From Atrina japonica (lineage: Eukaryota; Mollusca; Bivalvia; Pterioida; Pinnidae), in the NCBI GenBank assembly GCA_030159075.1, contig BROG01000634.1, positions 269,001 to 333,000 of the forward strand: a DNA stretch of 64,000 nucleotides, in the 5' to 3' direction. Each line of letters starts with the position of its first letter. Position 1 is the stretch's first letter. The position numbers and the translations under genes were made by a program. This document shows positions 49,546-63,044 of this stretch, one piece after another. The notes under the pieces are model-generated. The model worked only from the letters and a program-made list of their open reading frames with translations, ran no database searches and had not been told where the DNA came from.

Positions 49546-50739
49546 AGCATTATGTTTGTGGTGCTGTCTTCCTAAGAATTCTTTTTTTTGGCTCTCTCAT
49601 TTTTTCAACTATACAACACTGCTTTGGATAAATACTGTAGAATCAGAAAATTTAGTGGGGTTAAAATTTTGATGTCTTAAGGGAAAAAAATTGATGATAT
49701 TAAATTTGATGAAAATAAGACAAAAACTGTAAAAGAACCTATTACTATTACTAGGTATAATTTATGTAAAATTACGTCATGGTTTAAAGTTTGTTGATAA
49801 ATGAAAACAAATAAATAATTGAAATTAAAACCGCAACAGAATTTTCTGAATCTACAGTATGTGTATATATGTATAATCCTTTGGTCATCTAAAATTCTGT
49901 AGATGGATTGGGGAATCATGTGATATCATTGAAAAGGCCCTTGTGTCATCTTGTTTTTCTTATTCATTGAATTTTACTGTCTCCAGAAAAACTTTGTATT
50001 TTTCAAGCATAATAATATTTACACATTGTACCAGATAATTAAAGTTATTAGTTTATTGTCTGTCTGTAGAACTTCTTTTGTTTTAATTTTGCACATCTTG
50101 CCATTAAATATTTAGCCATCCTGTCACCCCCATATTTCATTATTGGCAAGTCCAAGTCATTGTGTATATCTGGTCCATTATTTACACTGGGTAATGAAGG
50201 TTGAAGTTTTAGATATCCCCTTGTGTCTTAATAACGTACTTTATTTAGTTGCTCTTATAACATGATCACGAAGTATATGTTCACGTGGAATGACTAATGG
50301 AGTTTCAGAATCTACTGAATGTTCTTTTTTTTCTGTTTTTGTCCCATTTATCTGATGAAATCCAGTATAATGTTTTATTTTGTATTTTTGTAGCCATTGT
50401 TTACATACCTGCAATTTAAAAATTGTGTTGTTAATTTGCAATTGTGGACAGACTTTTGCTTTACAGTTTCATGTAATGCTTATCAGGAACACCCCAGGGG
50501 TTTACCTGTTGATTGATTGTTTTTTGTTCCTATTTCATCATACCATAAGCTCCTATTTATGGAAGTTACTACAAAACATATTATAATGATGAACATATGT
50601 GAAACACTTTTACCAGTCACATCGCCTTAAACCTGAATTTTATAATTGAAAACAAATAGGCTGTCAGACCTTTAGGTTACAACGGGAATCTCAAATTGAG
50701 TATGATATAAATGTATACATTTCTTCACTAAAATCCTGT

Positions 50740-52150
50740 ATTGAAATTATTATTGTATACCTGAATATGTTTACAATGTATACTGACTATGTAGCTATCA
50801 TTTTGTGTATACAATACTGCAGTTACGTATTGTATATCCAGGTCTGTATGCAGAGTATACCAAGTACTGCAGTCCTGTATTGTATACCTGAATATGTTTA
50901 CAGTGCATATAAACTATCTAGTTATCAATTTGTGTATACAATACCGCAGTTAGGTTTTGTATATCCAGATCTTTATACAGTGTATACCAAGTACTGCAGT
51001 CCTGTGTTGTATACCTGAATATGTTTACAATGCATAATGACTATGTAGTTATCATTTTGTGTATACAATACCGCGGTAACGTATTGTATATCCAGATCCG
51101 TGTACAGTGTATACCAAGTACTTCAGTCCTGTATTGTATACCTCAATATGTTTACAATGCATAATGACTATGTTGTTATCATTTTTTGTATACAATACCG
51201 CAGTTACGTATTGTATATCCAGATCCGTGTACAGTGTATACCAAGTACTTCAGTCCTGTATTGTATACCTCAATATGTTTAAAATGCATACTGACTATGT
51301 TGTTATCATTTTTTGTATACTGTACCACAGTTACGTATTGTATATCCAAATCTGTATACAGAGTATACCAAGTACTGCATTGTCGTATTATATACCTGAA
51401 TGTTTACAGTGCATATAAACTATCTAGTTATCACTTAGTGTATACAGTACCACAGTTACGTATTGTATATCCAAATCTGTATACAGTGTATACCAGTTTA
51501 CCAATTGTATACCAAGTACTGCAGCCCTGTATTGTATACCAAAATATATTTACAGTGCAAACCAACATCTAGTTATCATTTTGTATATATCAAGTACTGC
51601 AGCCCTGTATTGTATACCGAATATATTTACAGTGAAAACCAACATCTAGTTATCATTTTGTATATATCAAGTACTGCAGCCCTGTATTGTATACCGAATA
51701 TATTTACAGTGAAAACCAACATCTAGTTATCATTTTATATACTGCAGTCCCATATATCTGAAACTTTATACAGTGCATACAAATTATCTAATTTTCATTT
51801 TGTATACCAAGTACTGCAGCCTTGTATTGTATACCTGAATACAGTACAGTGCATGCAAGCTATCTAGTTATCATTTTGTATATTGAGTACTGTATTTTTA
51901 TGGATCTTTTTACTGTGCTTACTAACTATCCAGTTATCATTTTGTTTAACAAGTACTACTGCCCAGTATTGTATATCTAGGTCTATTTACAGTGCATGCA
52001 AGCTATCTAGTTATCATTTTGTATGTTGAGTATTGTATATTTATGTAACTCTTCATGCTTACTATTTAGTCATCATTTTGTATACCAAGAACTGCAGTCT
52101 GATATTGCATATCTGGGGTCTTTTTACAGTGCTTACTAACTATCCAGTTA
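50740..52150 (+). repeat. ~127-bp tandem array downstream of the gene, decaying to 77-bp units
   Basis: Units share ATTGTATACCTGAATATGTT, TACAATGCAT, AGTTATCATTTTGTGTATAC, CGTATTGTATATCCAGAT and GTATACCAAGTACTGCAGTC. The period is about 127 bp from 50760 to 51420, then shortens to 77 bp at 51590-51740, and then becomes irregular. Short frames inside are repeat by-products. It may lie in a long 3' UTR. Confidence 0.92.
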
Positions 52151-52757
52151 TCACTTTGTATTTCTAGATACGTGTTAAACTACTGTTTTGTTTTATCATT
52201 TTTCCAGTTTATACCTGATATATTTACCGGTATTTATCATTTTGAGTTATCCAACCATTTTAAATTTGTGTTTGTCATTCTGCTATTGTTTTGTTATCAC
52301 AATGAAATCCAAACTCAGTATTTTTGTGTAATATTTTTCCTGTATTTTTAATGCTTCAACAAATCATTTTACGCAACTTTGCAAATGAAATCCTAGTTTC
52401 AGTTTTAACCCCCACACCCACCCCAAAATGACATATTCACATGTAAATGATTACTGTGGATTTTCAACTTTGTTTTCGATGCAAGTTATTTTTCTTTTAC
52501 TTTTGCAATACATATATTCAAATCACATGCTATGTTAGTGTTTAAAGTTTTAAAATTTTACTTAATTTTGTGTTTCATCAAAACACTTAAATGATATAGA
52601 ATTTGTTATTCATTCATTGTGAGACAAAAAGTCTATCATACACAATTTATCAATTTAAAAAAATCATGATGAGCAGTTAGGTTCTATACAGTGTACCATA
52701 ATTTATTTCTTGTTGTATTACTGAGAGAGCAGCTTTATAGCAAATTTATTATCATTA

Positions 52758-53247
52758 CGGTAGAACTTCAATGAGTCAAAGTTTGGTGAGTCAAATTTCT
52801 CTATGTTTCAAACTATTCAGAATGTCCCAAATAATTTTGTTATTTAACGCTATGTTTTGAATAATTTTTTTCCTACTTATAATTCAAAGTTACACTTCTT
52901 CTCCTCATATTAAGTGAAATCTAGCACTAATTATTAATCATAATGACCGTTTATGTCTTAAACATTTTTAGTTTGATAGAACCTGTCAAACTAAAAATAT
53001 TTGCGAAAAAACAGTAAAGCACTCAAATTTCACAAATTTTCAGCCACTTGGCCTTTATCAAGTGAAAGACGACAATATGTATATCAGTTACATAGTATTA
53101 AGTCTGCACAATACAAAACTCCAGTGCAAATCATTGAAATTACTTATAAAAATGTTTGGTTCTCAGTTACCATTCATGAGTCGAAGTCCCAATATTTCGA
53201 ACTTTTCTAGGTGGTCCCTTGAACTTTGACTCATCGAAGTTCTACTG
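52758..53247. mobile_element. Pogo/Tigger-type MITE with 26-bp terminal inverted repeats and TA duplication
   Basis: The left end CGGTAGAACTTCAATGAGTC and the reverse complement of the right end CAGTAGAACTTCGATGAGTC differ at two positions over about 26 bases. TA flanks both sides (52756-52757 and 53248-53249). CAGTAGAAC-type ends are known for Tigger/pogo elements. No full transposase is present. Confidence 0.85.
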
Positions 53248-53261
53248 TATTAGAATAAAGC

Positions 53262-53440
53262 TGGCCGGCACCATATTACTGAAAAATGGTTGAGTGTGTG
53301 GCGTAAAACACTAATCAGACCAACAGTAATGCTGTTATTTATGTCAACAGTAATGCTGTTATTTATTTCAACAGTGATGCTGTTATTTATTTCAACAGTG
53401 ATGCTGTTATTTATTTCAACAGTAATGCTGTTATTTATTT
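53262..53440 (+). repeat. SINE family 1 tail followed by a 24-bp minisatellite
   Basis: The tail GCCGGCACCATATTACTGAA ... GTTGAGTGTGTGGCGTAAAA is followed by about five copies of CAACAGTAATGCTGTTATTT plus ATTT. It starts 15 bp after the pogo MITE. Confidence 0.85.
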
Positions 53441-53732
53441 TAAAAACATGCAATACCCGAGTTATACTTTTTTGTTTTATGATCAAAATTTTGTTCAAAG
53501 TGGTGCAATGTTGTTTTCTTAAATAATCTATATACACAATGTCTAAATGTTAATAATTAATATTGATAATCAAATGTGTTCCGTACAATGCATAGTTGTA
53601 TATTGTAGATAAATGCATAATTGTATATTATAAATAATTAAATGAATAATGATAAAAAGATATTTTTCACCGCTGTATATTCAGTGTGGTTAAAAACTAT
53701 TCTACGCAATTCTTATTATAAGAAATATTTCA

Positions 53733-53752
53733 TTTTTTTTTTTTTTTTTTTT
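53733..53752 (+). repeat. Poly-T tract
   Basis: About 20 T residues; it could be the A-tail of a minus-strand retroposon, though no body is recognisable. Confidence 0.7.
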
Positions 53753-56283
53753 ACGTTGAAAAATAATAAACAAAAATATCTGTATGAAATATCATTTAAG
53801 AGGTAAATGAACTATTGATTTACTGGACAGATGTACAACTATTAGAAGTAGTTATTACTAAACTGAATTCTGGAAAAGAAATGCTAGTGAATTTCTTTTT
53901 CAACTAATTTATTTTTAAAATTTGCTAATATAGAAAAGTGAAAATGAATAATAAAAAACAAATGACAAATGTTTAATTACTGTGATAAATTGAATCTAAT
54001 TAAATAAAAAAAAATCTGCTCATTTTATCATTTTGAAGCACTTGGCTGGAAGTAACATTTGGACTCTTTGTAGCAACCCCAAACATGAAGCAGCAATTTA
54101 AAAAGTCTATTAATCTAAGGCTAAAGAGAGATAACCCAGATCAAATGAAGAACAATTTAGAATGATTGTATTGAGTTTTTAAATTCAAAATGAGGATAAA
54201 ATAATGCCATTTTGAAAATAAATGCAAATTCCTCAATTTTATCTGTATCAAAATTTAAAACAATAGAACTACAAGCAGTATATGTATAGAATTTAAACAA
54301 AAATGTTTTATGGGGTAATTATATTTTCTATAATCATTATAAATGTATGCATTAATTTTGTTTTTTACATTCTCTTAAATACATACATTACATGTTGGTT
54401 CTTTTTTACAATAACTTTGTTCTTATAACAAATGTGTCTCGGTGAATCTAGAAACATATGTCTCAGCATCATTAGTATTACTTTTTTTGTTGTTGTGTAG
54501 TTTTTAAGTCCATTTTGTTTTTTGCTTGTAAGTCGGTAGTAATTTTACTCATTATTATTTTCCCGTCCATTCAAATAGAATTCCTCTAGTAGATCATCCA
54601 AGTCACAAGCCAAATGTCTCTGAATATTTTTAACTGAATTCTCTTTAATCAAAATATTTTTCTCAAAAAAATATTTTCCAACTTCTATAATAAAAGTTTT
54701 TAAAGTATTGTCGAAGTAAGAGTTATAGTTCTTTGTTTGATTTTGATCTCAAACATTCAATTTTGATATTTTCATGCAACCAAGAGTTGCCTCCCTTTAT
54801 CTATATTTTGTCATTGTTGTTACAGTATGTTTCTTATATTTTACCTTTCATGTTGTCTTGTGATGTGCCATTAATTACATGTCCATGAATCTCAGTCTTT
54901 ACATTGTTGATATTTTGTTGCCATGGTGATATGTTTTTTTTTCCTGACATACATATCATCTTGAGAGTTTGACAAACTGTAAATGTTGCCATTTTAAATT
55001 GTGTACATGTATTAGCATAATATTTGAGAATATCAGGGCTCCAGATATAAAAATAGGATCCTAACGGGAGTAGGCTCAGGATATCAAAATAGGATCCTTA
55101 TGGAAGTAGGATTTATGACTGAAGAATATTTGGGTGTGGCATATATCATCAATAAAGCATTTGAGCTTTGGGTGATCCATGTTCGTCATTTATTGGAGAT
55201 ACATTAATTGAATCTACCCCAACCTTGAGGGTATGACAGAGGAATCTCAATCTGAGGGTAAGATTCTTGAATGACACACCCGAGGCAAGGATAACTCCTT
55301 GAATATGGGAGAAAAATGTGTTGCACACACACACACACTATTGATTATATATTTGAAATTGGATTTGTTTGATGGTGTTATATCTCGGACAGACATCAGT
55401 GTTATTCACTGTTTATAAATTGTATATTTGAACTTTACCTTTTTTTGTTTATGTATAAATCTTGTATAATTTTTTGATGTTACTGTTGGTTTGTTATTCT
55501 ACAACATTGAAGTACTCATAATTGATATATCTATATATACCACATATACATGTGTATAAGATAAAAATCTCCTTGACACCTTCAATTTGTGGGATTTTTG
55601 TTTTGGTGATTTCATCTCCTGTGTTTAAAGTAAACTTCACACATCACATGTTTTCAGTCCCACTTCATTTTGTAGTTTCCATATTTTATGAAACAAACAT
55701 GATTTCAGTTTTGAAGTAAAATTTTGCATATTGATGTATATTTTTATGGGACTTGTAGAATATAGATGTAGTGTGTAGAAATACTTGTACATTGTTTATG
55801 CATTTTAAAATCATAAATATTCCAATATAACATGTGTAAATAACACAAGAAGAAATCATTGCCTAGATTCGTCGATTTTTATTATTGTAGCATAGGTATA
55901 GAAATATTAGGTAAAACTTACATCATGATGACAGAAAATTGTTCTGTATCACTGTTTTGTATTTTCAGGAACTAATTATTAAATGAATTTTGAAAAGTTC
56001 CACTCTCTCATAGGTTTCAATGGACCCTTCTGAGGACTAGAGTAGCAATGGTAGAATCCATTTGATCTCTATCATTGTCTTATTTCACATCAGAATTCAA
56101 TAACCAGGCCTTTTGTGAATTGTTCCTTTAAAGCAGAGTTGTATAGTGTTATTCTCTAGTTTCAGTATTTAATTTCAGATGTGTGACCAATGTCTAATGT
56201 ATACATGTGTATATATAGGTATCAAACAGTCACAGACATATACAATGTATATATATCTATGTCTATCTATCTATCTATATCTA

Positions 56284-56346
<63 letters not shown>

Positions 56347-58309
56347 AAAATGCCTATAAAGTCACTCAAAGGAACTCAAGTAGCCATTTTAGATGGGTGA
56401 AGTTTATTCATTATAAAAAGTTAAAGGTTATGTTTGAATGATCTTTCTAGGCAGATGGCCTTTTTTGCAATTTTAAATTTCTATCTATATGCAGTGCAAC
56501 TTCTGAACCATCTAGAAACTGACACTTCATTATGCCGATCATTTTACAAAGTTTGGATCTAATTACTGATCCTTCTCAATTCAAAAGACTAGACTGATTT
56601 TCATGACGAAAATATCAGAAGTGTACTCCAAACGACTTCCAAGTACAGGCTCTCTACCTGTGTAAGAACACTGCTAACAAAGTCATCAGGTGTTTTGATC
56701 AATCGGTTTCTACAAAAGATAAACAAGTTTGAAACATGAAAATAAGCATAGGACCCTGGACCAGTAAAATGTAAAGAAATACAAGACCAGTACTTCCTGT
56801 TTTCATTATATCGATATTTAAAAGTGGAATGGGCTGGAATTATTAACTTATATCCAATACCCAAGAACCAAACTCTCTCTCTCTCAAACAAATTTGAGTA
56901 TGTTTTGGTTTTGGGGAAGTTCCATTGTATATCTACTAGTATATATTTATATATCCATGAAGACTTATAAACATGACAGCATATATATTCTATTTTTATC
57001 TTCCATTATTGTTCAACCAGTGTTTAAATGAAGAAACGTTTTGAATCAAAGCTGTACCTCTTGACACTTGAAAATATGTATTTTTTTTCATTCTTCTCCC
57101 TCCTTGGCATATATATAATTGATTTCATAGTAATTCTAATAATATTTGTAAAGAAAAAAGAGTTTAAATTTTGTAATTTTATTTCTAAAGATTATTTTGT
57201 CTATTCTGTGAATTTTAAAACACGATTCAAACAAATTTATGGTCATAAAAATGACGAACACAATTACCTCCCCTAGTTTTTGTATATCGATCCATATAAG
57301 TGCTTGGTGCTTTTGTATAACATTAAAAGTAAAGGTGTAGTGTTATTTCATTGTTATATATTGTAATCCATCAATTATATAAATTTGTATTTTCATAATA
57401 TTGACTGACCATTTAGAGTCTGTTTAAAAAAACTATCATGATTAAAAAAAATATTGTTTTTATAAGTATACATGTACATGTATTTCTTTTGGTATTTCGA
57501 CTTATGGTAGATACCATTTTAATAGTGACGTAATTCTAGAAAGATAAGAGTGTGAAAGTGGTAAGGTAAGAATTATCAGTTATTTGTTCAAGACAAAAAG
57601 CATCTAATTTTTCGAATTATTATCTCAAATTTAGAATGGAAATGTGTTATTTCACTGGTTCTAACATTTTTCTAATAAACGAACAGTAATTAGAGTTATT
57701 TGTTACATCAGAAGTCGATATTATTACCTGCATGATGTAATTGTTTATTTCAAAAATACACGTATAAAGAGAGAAAAAGGGGGAGGGGGTAAAATGAACA
57801 ACATTTACCAATTTGATAAGACAGAATGTGCTAGTTACTGTATGTTGTTTTGAATGGTATTAATTTTTTTCATTTGTTATGAAGCACAAATCAATTATTG
57901 GTCAGTACTATTTGTCCTTGTTATATGTTATGTAACTTTGACCTCCTCCCGGGAACTACTTCACGTTTTTTTAATCTATGAAACTGATTATGTACACCTT
58001 ACTGGGAGATGAGGATGTGTTTTTTATTTCAATTGAATATAAAAATCAATTCGATGTTGTAACTTACAGATGTCAATTATATAAGTACTAGTACAATGTA
58101 CTTGAGTTTTGTGCAATTTTCACTGTTCTCTGCATAATTGTGTACATATTGTGTATATGCCAATTTACAATTTTGTCCAAAAAACTAACATCGTCAATAA
58201 ATATTTACCTGTATAAGCATTAGAGTGTGTTCTATTTTAAAATCAAATCTAGATCACGTGTTAAGTATTCAGTAAGGGACAATATAAAATCTATTAAAGT
58301 ATAACTCTT
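53753..58309. other. AT-rich non-coding DNA downstream of the gene
   Basis: Contains an ATCT/(AT)n microsatellite at 56259-56342 and an AATAAA at 56-58 kb scale (58196-58201). Open frames here, including the one at 57028-57276, have AT-driven composition (F, I, Y, K, L) and no recognisable motif. I see no gene. Confidence 0.5.
56259..56342 (+). repeat. (ATCT)n-(AT)n microsatellite
   Basis: A run of CTATCT units, then about 28 AT units. Confidence 0.95.
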
Positions 58310-58435
58310 CAGGATGTCCAGGACACATATACAAATCTGGTGACAACCAGACATCCGGAAAACCATAGGTGGGATCAGGTGTCATGGAAGAGAAAGGATC
58401 CTCTTGGATGAATAATATTGAACCTTAAAGTCCCG
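58310..58435 (-). mobile_element. Repeat family X, fragment
   Basis: GGATGTCCAGGACACATATAC, AAATCTGGTG and GGTGGGATCAGGTG match the start of 63745-64000. Confidence 0.55.
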
Positions 58436-59044
58436 TGCCCGCTCATGTACGCACAGTAAGGATGCTGATTTTGTTGTGACGGATAATTAATTTACATGTG
58501 CATCATGCTTATGTAAAAATGAAATGTTACCATAAATTACACCTTCCTTATGTTGCTCTATTTTTTAATATTATGAGGGTGAAAGAAATAAACAGCTTTC
58601 ACTGAGTGAGTACTCAACTGAAATTTCACACTAGGTTTACTCGCAAACAAAACAATATACAGATGTGAATCTATAGGTACATTATTTTCATATAAGTATT
58701 TGACGTACATGGGAGGTTATTGGGCTTTAAAGATGCCCTCACTGATTTTCATATTGGTTAATGAAAATTTGCAAACACTGATTATATTGTTAACCAAGTG
58801 ATGAATTGAGTACAACAATGTCGAAACTTAAAACGAAGGTCTAATGGCGTAAAAAGCGTGGCACACAAAGGAGCCTACACTAAATTGGTATCAGTTAAAA
58901 CGCGAACATTTAACTGAAAAACTATGGCGTAGGACACCGAAACAAAACTTTTCTTTGGAACGCCAACAGTATCTAATTGACAGAAACGATATCGTCTTGA
59001 GCATTATAATTTTGGTATTATGTTTATAATATTTATATACGATG

Positions 59045-59282
59045 CATTGTCGGATTCACATAAGATGGCGGGGCGGAGTAACATTTTGATTATCATATAA
59101 ATGATATTACTTTTTGGTTATGACACGATGCACGGGTAAAATGTACGTATGGTGACAACTAGGAACGATTACTCTAGTCAGTGTAATTTTAATGTTATGC
59201 TTTATTTCCTAAAATTTAAACTCGTCCAGGTCAAGAAAGGGTTCACAAGACTCCGCCCACCAGGTTATATTGATTTTACTAT
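59045..59282 (+). mobile_element. Repeat family G, forward copy
   Basis: Begins CATTGTCGGATTCACATAAG, runs through GATTACTCTAGTCAGTGTAA and ends ACCAGGTTATATTGATTTTAC. It matches 30648-30917 throughout except for a missing block of about 25 bp. Confidence 0.85.
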
Positions 59283-60199
59283 AACAGAAACTTTATAAGT
59301 TATATTATGACCTGGTGTATAAAATGTACACTCTCTATGATAATCCTGATTATAGTTTTTCCCAAGGTCTTTATATGGCCATAGTGCTTTATCCCGCTTT
59401 TGCAGTACTAAAATATCCATATGCATTTTGCATTGTCTTAAATATTTACATTGGAGATTTGATATAATACCATCATTTGCCTTTATAATTTTCTTCCAAA
59501 TTCTCCTTTAATACTCTGCATGAATGTAAACATCCAGTCAACAATTCATACACAAACATATAATATGCTGTGACAAAACGCGATGTTATACAATTCTACA
59601 TCCAGCCTACCACGGTACGAGCTGTTTCAAGTTTATTTTTCTGTATTTAATATAAAACTCCATTGTCACAAAACTATAACAAAGTTATTTCTTATTCAAT
59701 ATCATTACAATTATAAAGCATTATTATTTCGACGTTTCTATACACATGTTTGTTTTGTTGTATTATACTAAGTATAAAATGTGTCGTACTGATGAGTTTT
59801 GCAGGATACAAAGTTTTTGTCTCTTTTTGATGTGTAAATAGGATATTATGACATAAGGGATTCATTTTTTTTTATAATTGCTGAATATATCTCTGAAACA
59901 GAAAATATCTATATTATGAACAAATACAAGTTGTTTTGAAAATTGTGGATTTATATGAAAAATAAAAAAAAAATATTTTCGTTTACCGACTTTTGTCACC
60001 ATACTCTACTTCATTAAAAGTCAGTTTGTTATCAAAATGTTGTACTATTTTGCCATGACAAAGACAAATATTTATGTATGTTAATTTATCATTTGGCATT
60101 TAAATAATTTTATAATAAGGTGAGTGTCAATATGAAAATAATCACATACATCAAGATTTCAAATTCATATCAATAAATTTTTTATTCGAATTTGAATTT
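59283..60199. other. No feature seen
   Basis: AT-rich, with no coding segment, repeat family or RNA gene that I can support. Confidence 0.4.
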
Positions 60200-60410
60200 T
60201 GGATGTTGTTTAACGCCACACTCAGCAATTCCTCAGTTATATGATGGCGGTCAGTTTTAAATGGTAGAGGAGAGATCCCGGATATGATATGCCCGGAAAG
60301 AGAACACCGTCCTTCCAGAATGAACTGGTAAACTTTAAATTTCTCATAAAATCAACATAAGTTCCAGTAGGGCTCGATGTTCTAACGACTTGGTCACGGA
60401 GACCCTCTTC
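60200..60410 (-). repeat. SINE family 1 copy, diverged
   Basis: On the + strand, TTTAACGCCACACTCAGCAA, ATATGATGGCGGTCAGTTTT, GAACTGGTAAACTTT and AAATCAACATAAGTTCCAG follow the family in reverse. The tRNA-like head at the right is worn. Confidence 0.7.
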
Positions 60411-61129
60411 AGTCGCAGTTACATTTTTATATAAAACGCTTTAAGGTGATTACAAACAGCTGAATTTCAAATTCATGTCAATAAATTTCTTAAAATCAGA
60501 TGAGAGAGACACATACATGCTTAAAGAAATTAATATATTGAACACATGGCCTCATGGGAATGACTAACTACTTACCATATTGATAGTTACAGCAAGGTAA
60601 CATAACATTTATCCGTTTACATGGTACCAATAAAACCCCAAGGTAGTCACAATACTAACAAAATCATAAAAAAGTTAAAAAAAAACGAAAAATAACACAG
60701 TAATGAGAAGGTAAATAAGATATTTGTGCACATGATAAAGGTAATCAAAAACGTCTCTATGCAACCATTAGCAAATGTAGGACAGTAGATGCTTATGTCT
60801 GATTTCAAAACGATCACTTCAAGTTCATTTTTGTACAATCTGTATCTGTTCAAATCCGATTCACATTAATGATAATAAATTATCCAGATATTTCACATTG
60901 TATATACATGATTACAGATGGTAACAAATCCATGTCGCAATTGCAATATGATTGTTTAATCAACACTATCTAGTCTATTGCCTTAAACCATTATAGACGC
61001 ATACGGGTTTTCCTATTCAACTGTTCACAAGAAACAACCACCTGCGCTGCCACGGTAAACGTCACATTTTTTCCCTTTCCAATACTAAAAATGTCGAATG
61101 CCATAGAGTCTGGCATGCGTGAAATATAT

Positions 61130-61320
61130 TTACACTCATTTTTTCATTGGATGCTAGGATACCTTGGCACGTGCCACGCTTTAGTTGGCACGAAGTAATC
61201 AATAGTTAACGTGCATAATGAATCATTTGATATTCATTTTACTACCATTTCATTGGACGAAAGTGTCTTTCGGCACGCGACACGAAATACTGGCACGCGA
61301 CAGTTTGAATGAAGACATTT
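61130..61320. promoter_or_regulatory. Candidate regulatory block: two ATTGG boxes and four GGCACG motifs
   Basis: Two similar segments of about 110 bp each carry TTTCATTGGA (inverted CCAAT) followed by paired GGCACG motifs: GGCACGTGCCACGC and TTGGCACGAAG, then CGGCACGCGACACG and TGGCACGCGACAG. The first includes a CACGTG E-box. CpG is locally frequent. An ATG at 61332 opens only 30 codons. This could be a promoter, but no gene is visible in the window to attach it to. Confidence 0.3.
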
Positions 61321-62470
61321 AAATATTGAAGATGACAAAGCCAGGTGCTCCCGCGTACAGGTTCAACGTCATGACAGCTAGACCACTTGAGATGTTAATA
61401 ATTAACTTTAAAATCTGTGTTTAAATACACCCCATTAGGAATTCGAATACAATTTTAACAATTCTGTCATTGAACGCGATATTATAACGGTAAATAGTGT
61501 CATAAACAGAATAGAATTACACTTACTGATCTCATTGTCATATCGTCGCGGAAATTTTACAGGTAATCCGTCTGTTTGCAATCAATGTCTGCAAGTTCGG
61601 CTTACAGGTGTATAAAAAGAACAAAATGCTAAATAAAAGTAAATACAATGTTAAAATACACCAAACACTGTAGAAATATGGCAAATCAATTATACCTCAT
61701 CTTTAGCAAAGCGGGGATATAATTATTAGCGTCTGTAGAAAACTTCTTTGTAATTCATAAAATGCTATGTGTGAAATAAATGTTTCTTTTCATATGAAGA
61801 AGTTATAAAAAAAACAGTGTCTTGTAAAACACTTTTCATATACATTGTAAAACACAGAATTAATGCATTTTGTTATTTGCTGTTTCGTAATCGTATATGT
61901 TTTATTTCCTTCTTCAATATTGCACTTCATGTAACTGTTACACATGACTGAAATATTAATTGGATAAAAAGTAACATTGTAAAACATTTGCAAATGTATG
62001 TTCATATCGAATTCAGTACACACTCAAATTTTGAGTACCATACTTGATGAAAAATGAATACCATACATGTATATTGGCACCAATCACTCTTAGAAGATTC
62101 ACAACCAACTATATAATCAAATGTTATAAACATAATACAATGTAAGTTATAGTTAAAAGAGATACATTCCCAAGACGATCGTTTATGTCAATAAGACTTC
62201 ATCAGTTGATCTCGAATTTGAAGTAAATGTAAAATTCGGAAACCATACGTGGTATCATAGAAGGCAAAAGAATAAACTAAATACGTCTAAGAATCTCCAA
62301 TGTAATACAATTTTGCTTTTGAGGAGTTTAGAATATAAACAGTGATATCTATTCGAAATATTAAATCAGTATTCAATGGTCAGCTGGTACAAAAAAAGTA
62401 CTGGGAGTATGTATATAGTCAGATGATCCACCAACAGTGGCATCGAACCAGGGGTGGTTGATTTGATTTT
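61321..62470. other. No gene seen
   Basis: AT-rich DNA. A phrase CTCAAATTTTGAGTACCATACT near 62022 also occurs near 2928 (CTCAAATCTTGAGTACCATACT), so a small palindromic repeat is shared by both ends of the window. Confidence 0.4.
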
Positions 62471-62479
62471 GATTTTTGC

Positions 62480-62680
62480 TTTATATGGTGGCGGCCAGGT
62501 TTAAATTGTGGAGAAGAGAACCCGGTTAGAATGTATCCATGACCACCGGCCTTCCGCAAGTAAACTGGCAAACTTTCTCACCAAAATCAACTTACGTTCC
62601 AGTGGGAGGCTCGAACCTGCATTGACCACTTGGCTTTAAGCGCAATGCTGTGACCACGGATGCCTCTGGCAAGACACAAT
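62480..62680 (-). repeat. SINE family 1 copy
   Basis: CTTTATATGGTGGCGGCCAG, GTAAACTGGCAAACTTTCTC, GTTCCAGTGGGAGGCTCGAA (B box in reverse, one inserted G). Head side: GCAATGCTGTGACCACGGATGCC. Confidence 0.85.
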
Positions 62681-62694
62681 AAAACAAACCTCTT

Positions 62695-62935
62695 GCCAGT
62701 TACACTCATTAATTTTTCAGTTATATGTTGGCAGCCAGTTTTAAATTGTGGAGGAGAGAATTACAATGTACATGGGTAGAGAACGTCGGCTTTCCGCAAG
62801 TAAATTGGCAAACGTTCTTACCAGAACCAGCTTAGGTTCCAGCGGGGCTCGAACCTGCACTGACCAAAGGTGAGAGACTTCATGGTTCTATGCGCGATGC
62901 TCTGACCATTCAGCCATGGTGCCCCCTCCCTTGTA
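62695..62935 (-). repeat. SINE family 1 copy, best-preserved tRNA-like head
   Basis: Minus-strand A box TGGCTGAATGGTCAGAGCA (62898-62915 region) and B box GGTTCGAGCCC (62845-62855) are both close to the RNA polymerase III internal promoter consensus. The spacing of about 43 bp is wider than in a minimal tRNA and suggests a long-variable-arm (Ser/Leu-like) ancestor. Body and tail follow as in the other copies. It lies head to tail with the copy at 62480-62680. Confidence 0.85.
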
Positions 62936-63044
62936 AGGCACGATAAAACAAATATATTGCCAATCATAAAGTAACTAATTTGCAATATTTCGGCTTCTTT
63001 AGATAAACTTTGTTTGATTGTTTTTATATTTTGACCTATGTGGA

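Noticed and set aside
50767..51726. Overlapping tyrosine- and cysteine-rich frames
   Set aside because: Readings of the 127-bp array in several frames.
57028..57276. Possible small membrane protein (hydrophobic 82-residue frame)
   Set aside because: Composition matches AT-rich noise (F, I, Y, K); no splice or promoter support.
62898..62921. A tRNA gene on the minus strand
   Set aside because: A and B boxes are present, but there is no acceptor-stem closure and the rest is SINE body, repeated elsewhere.
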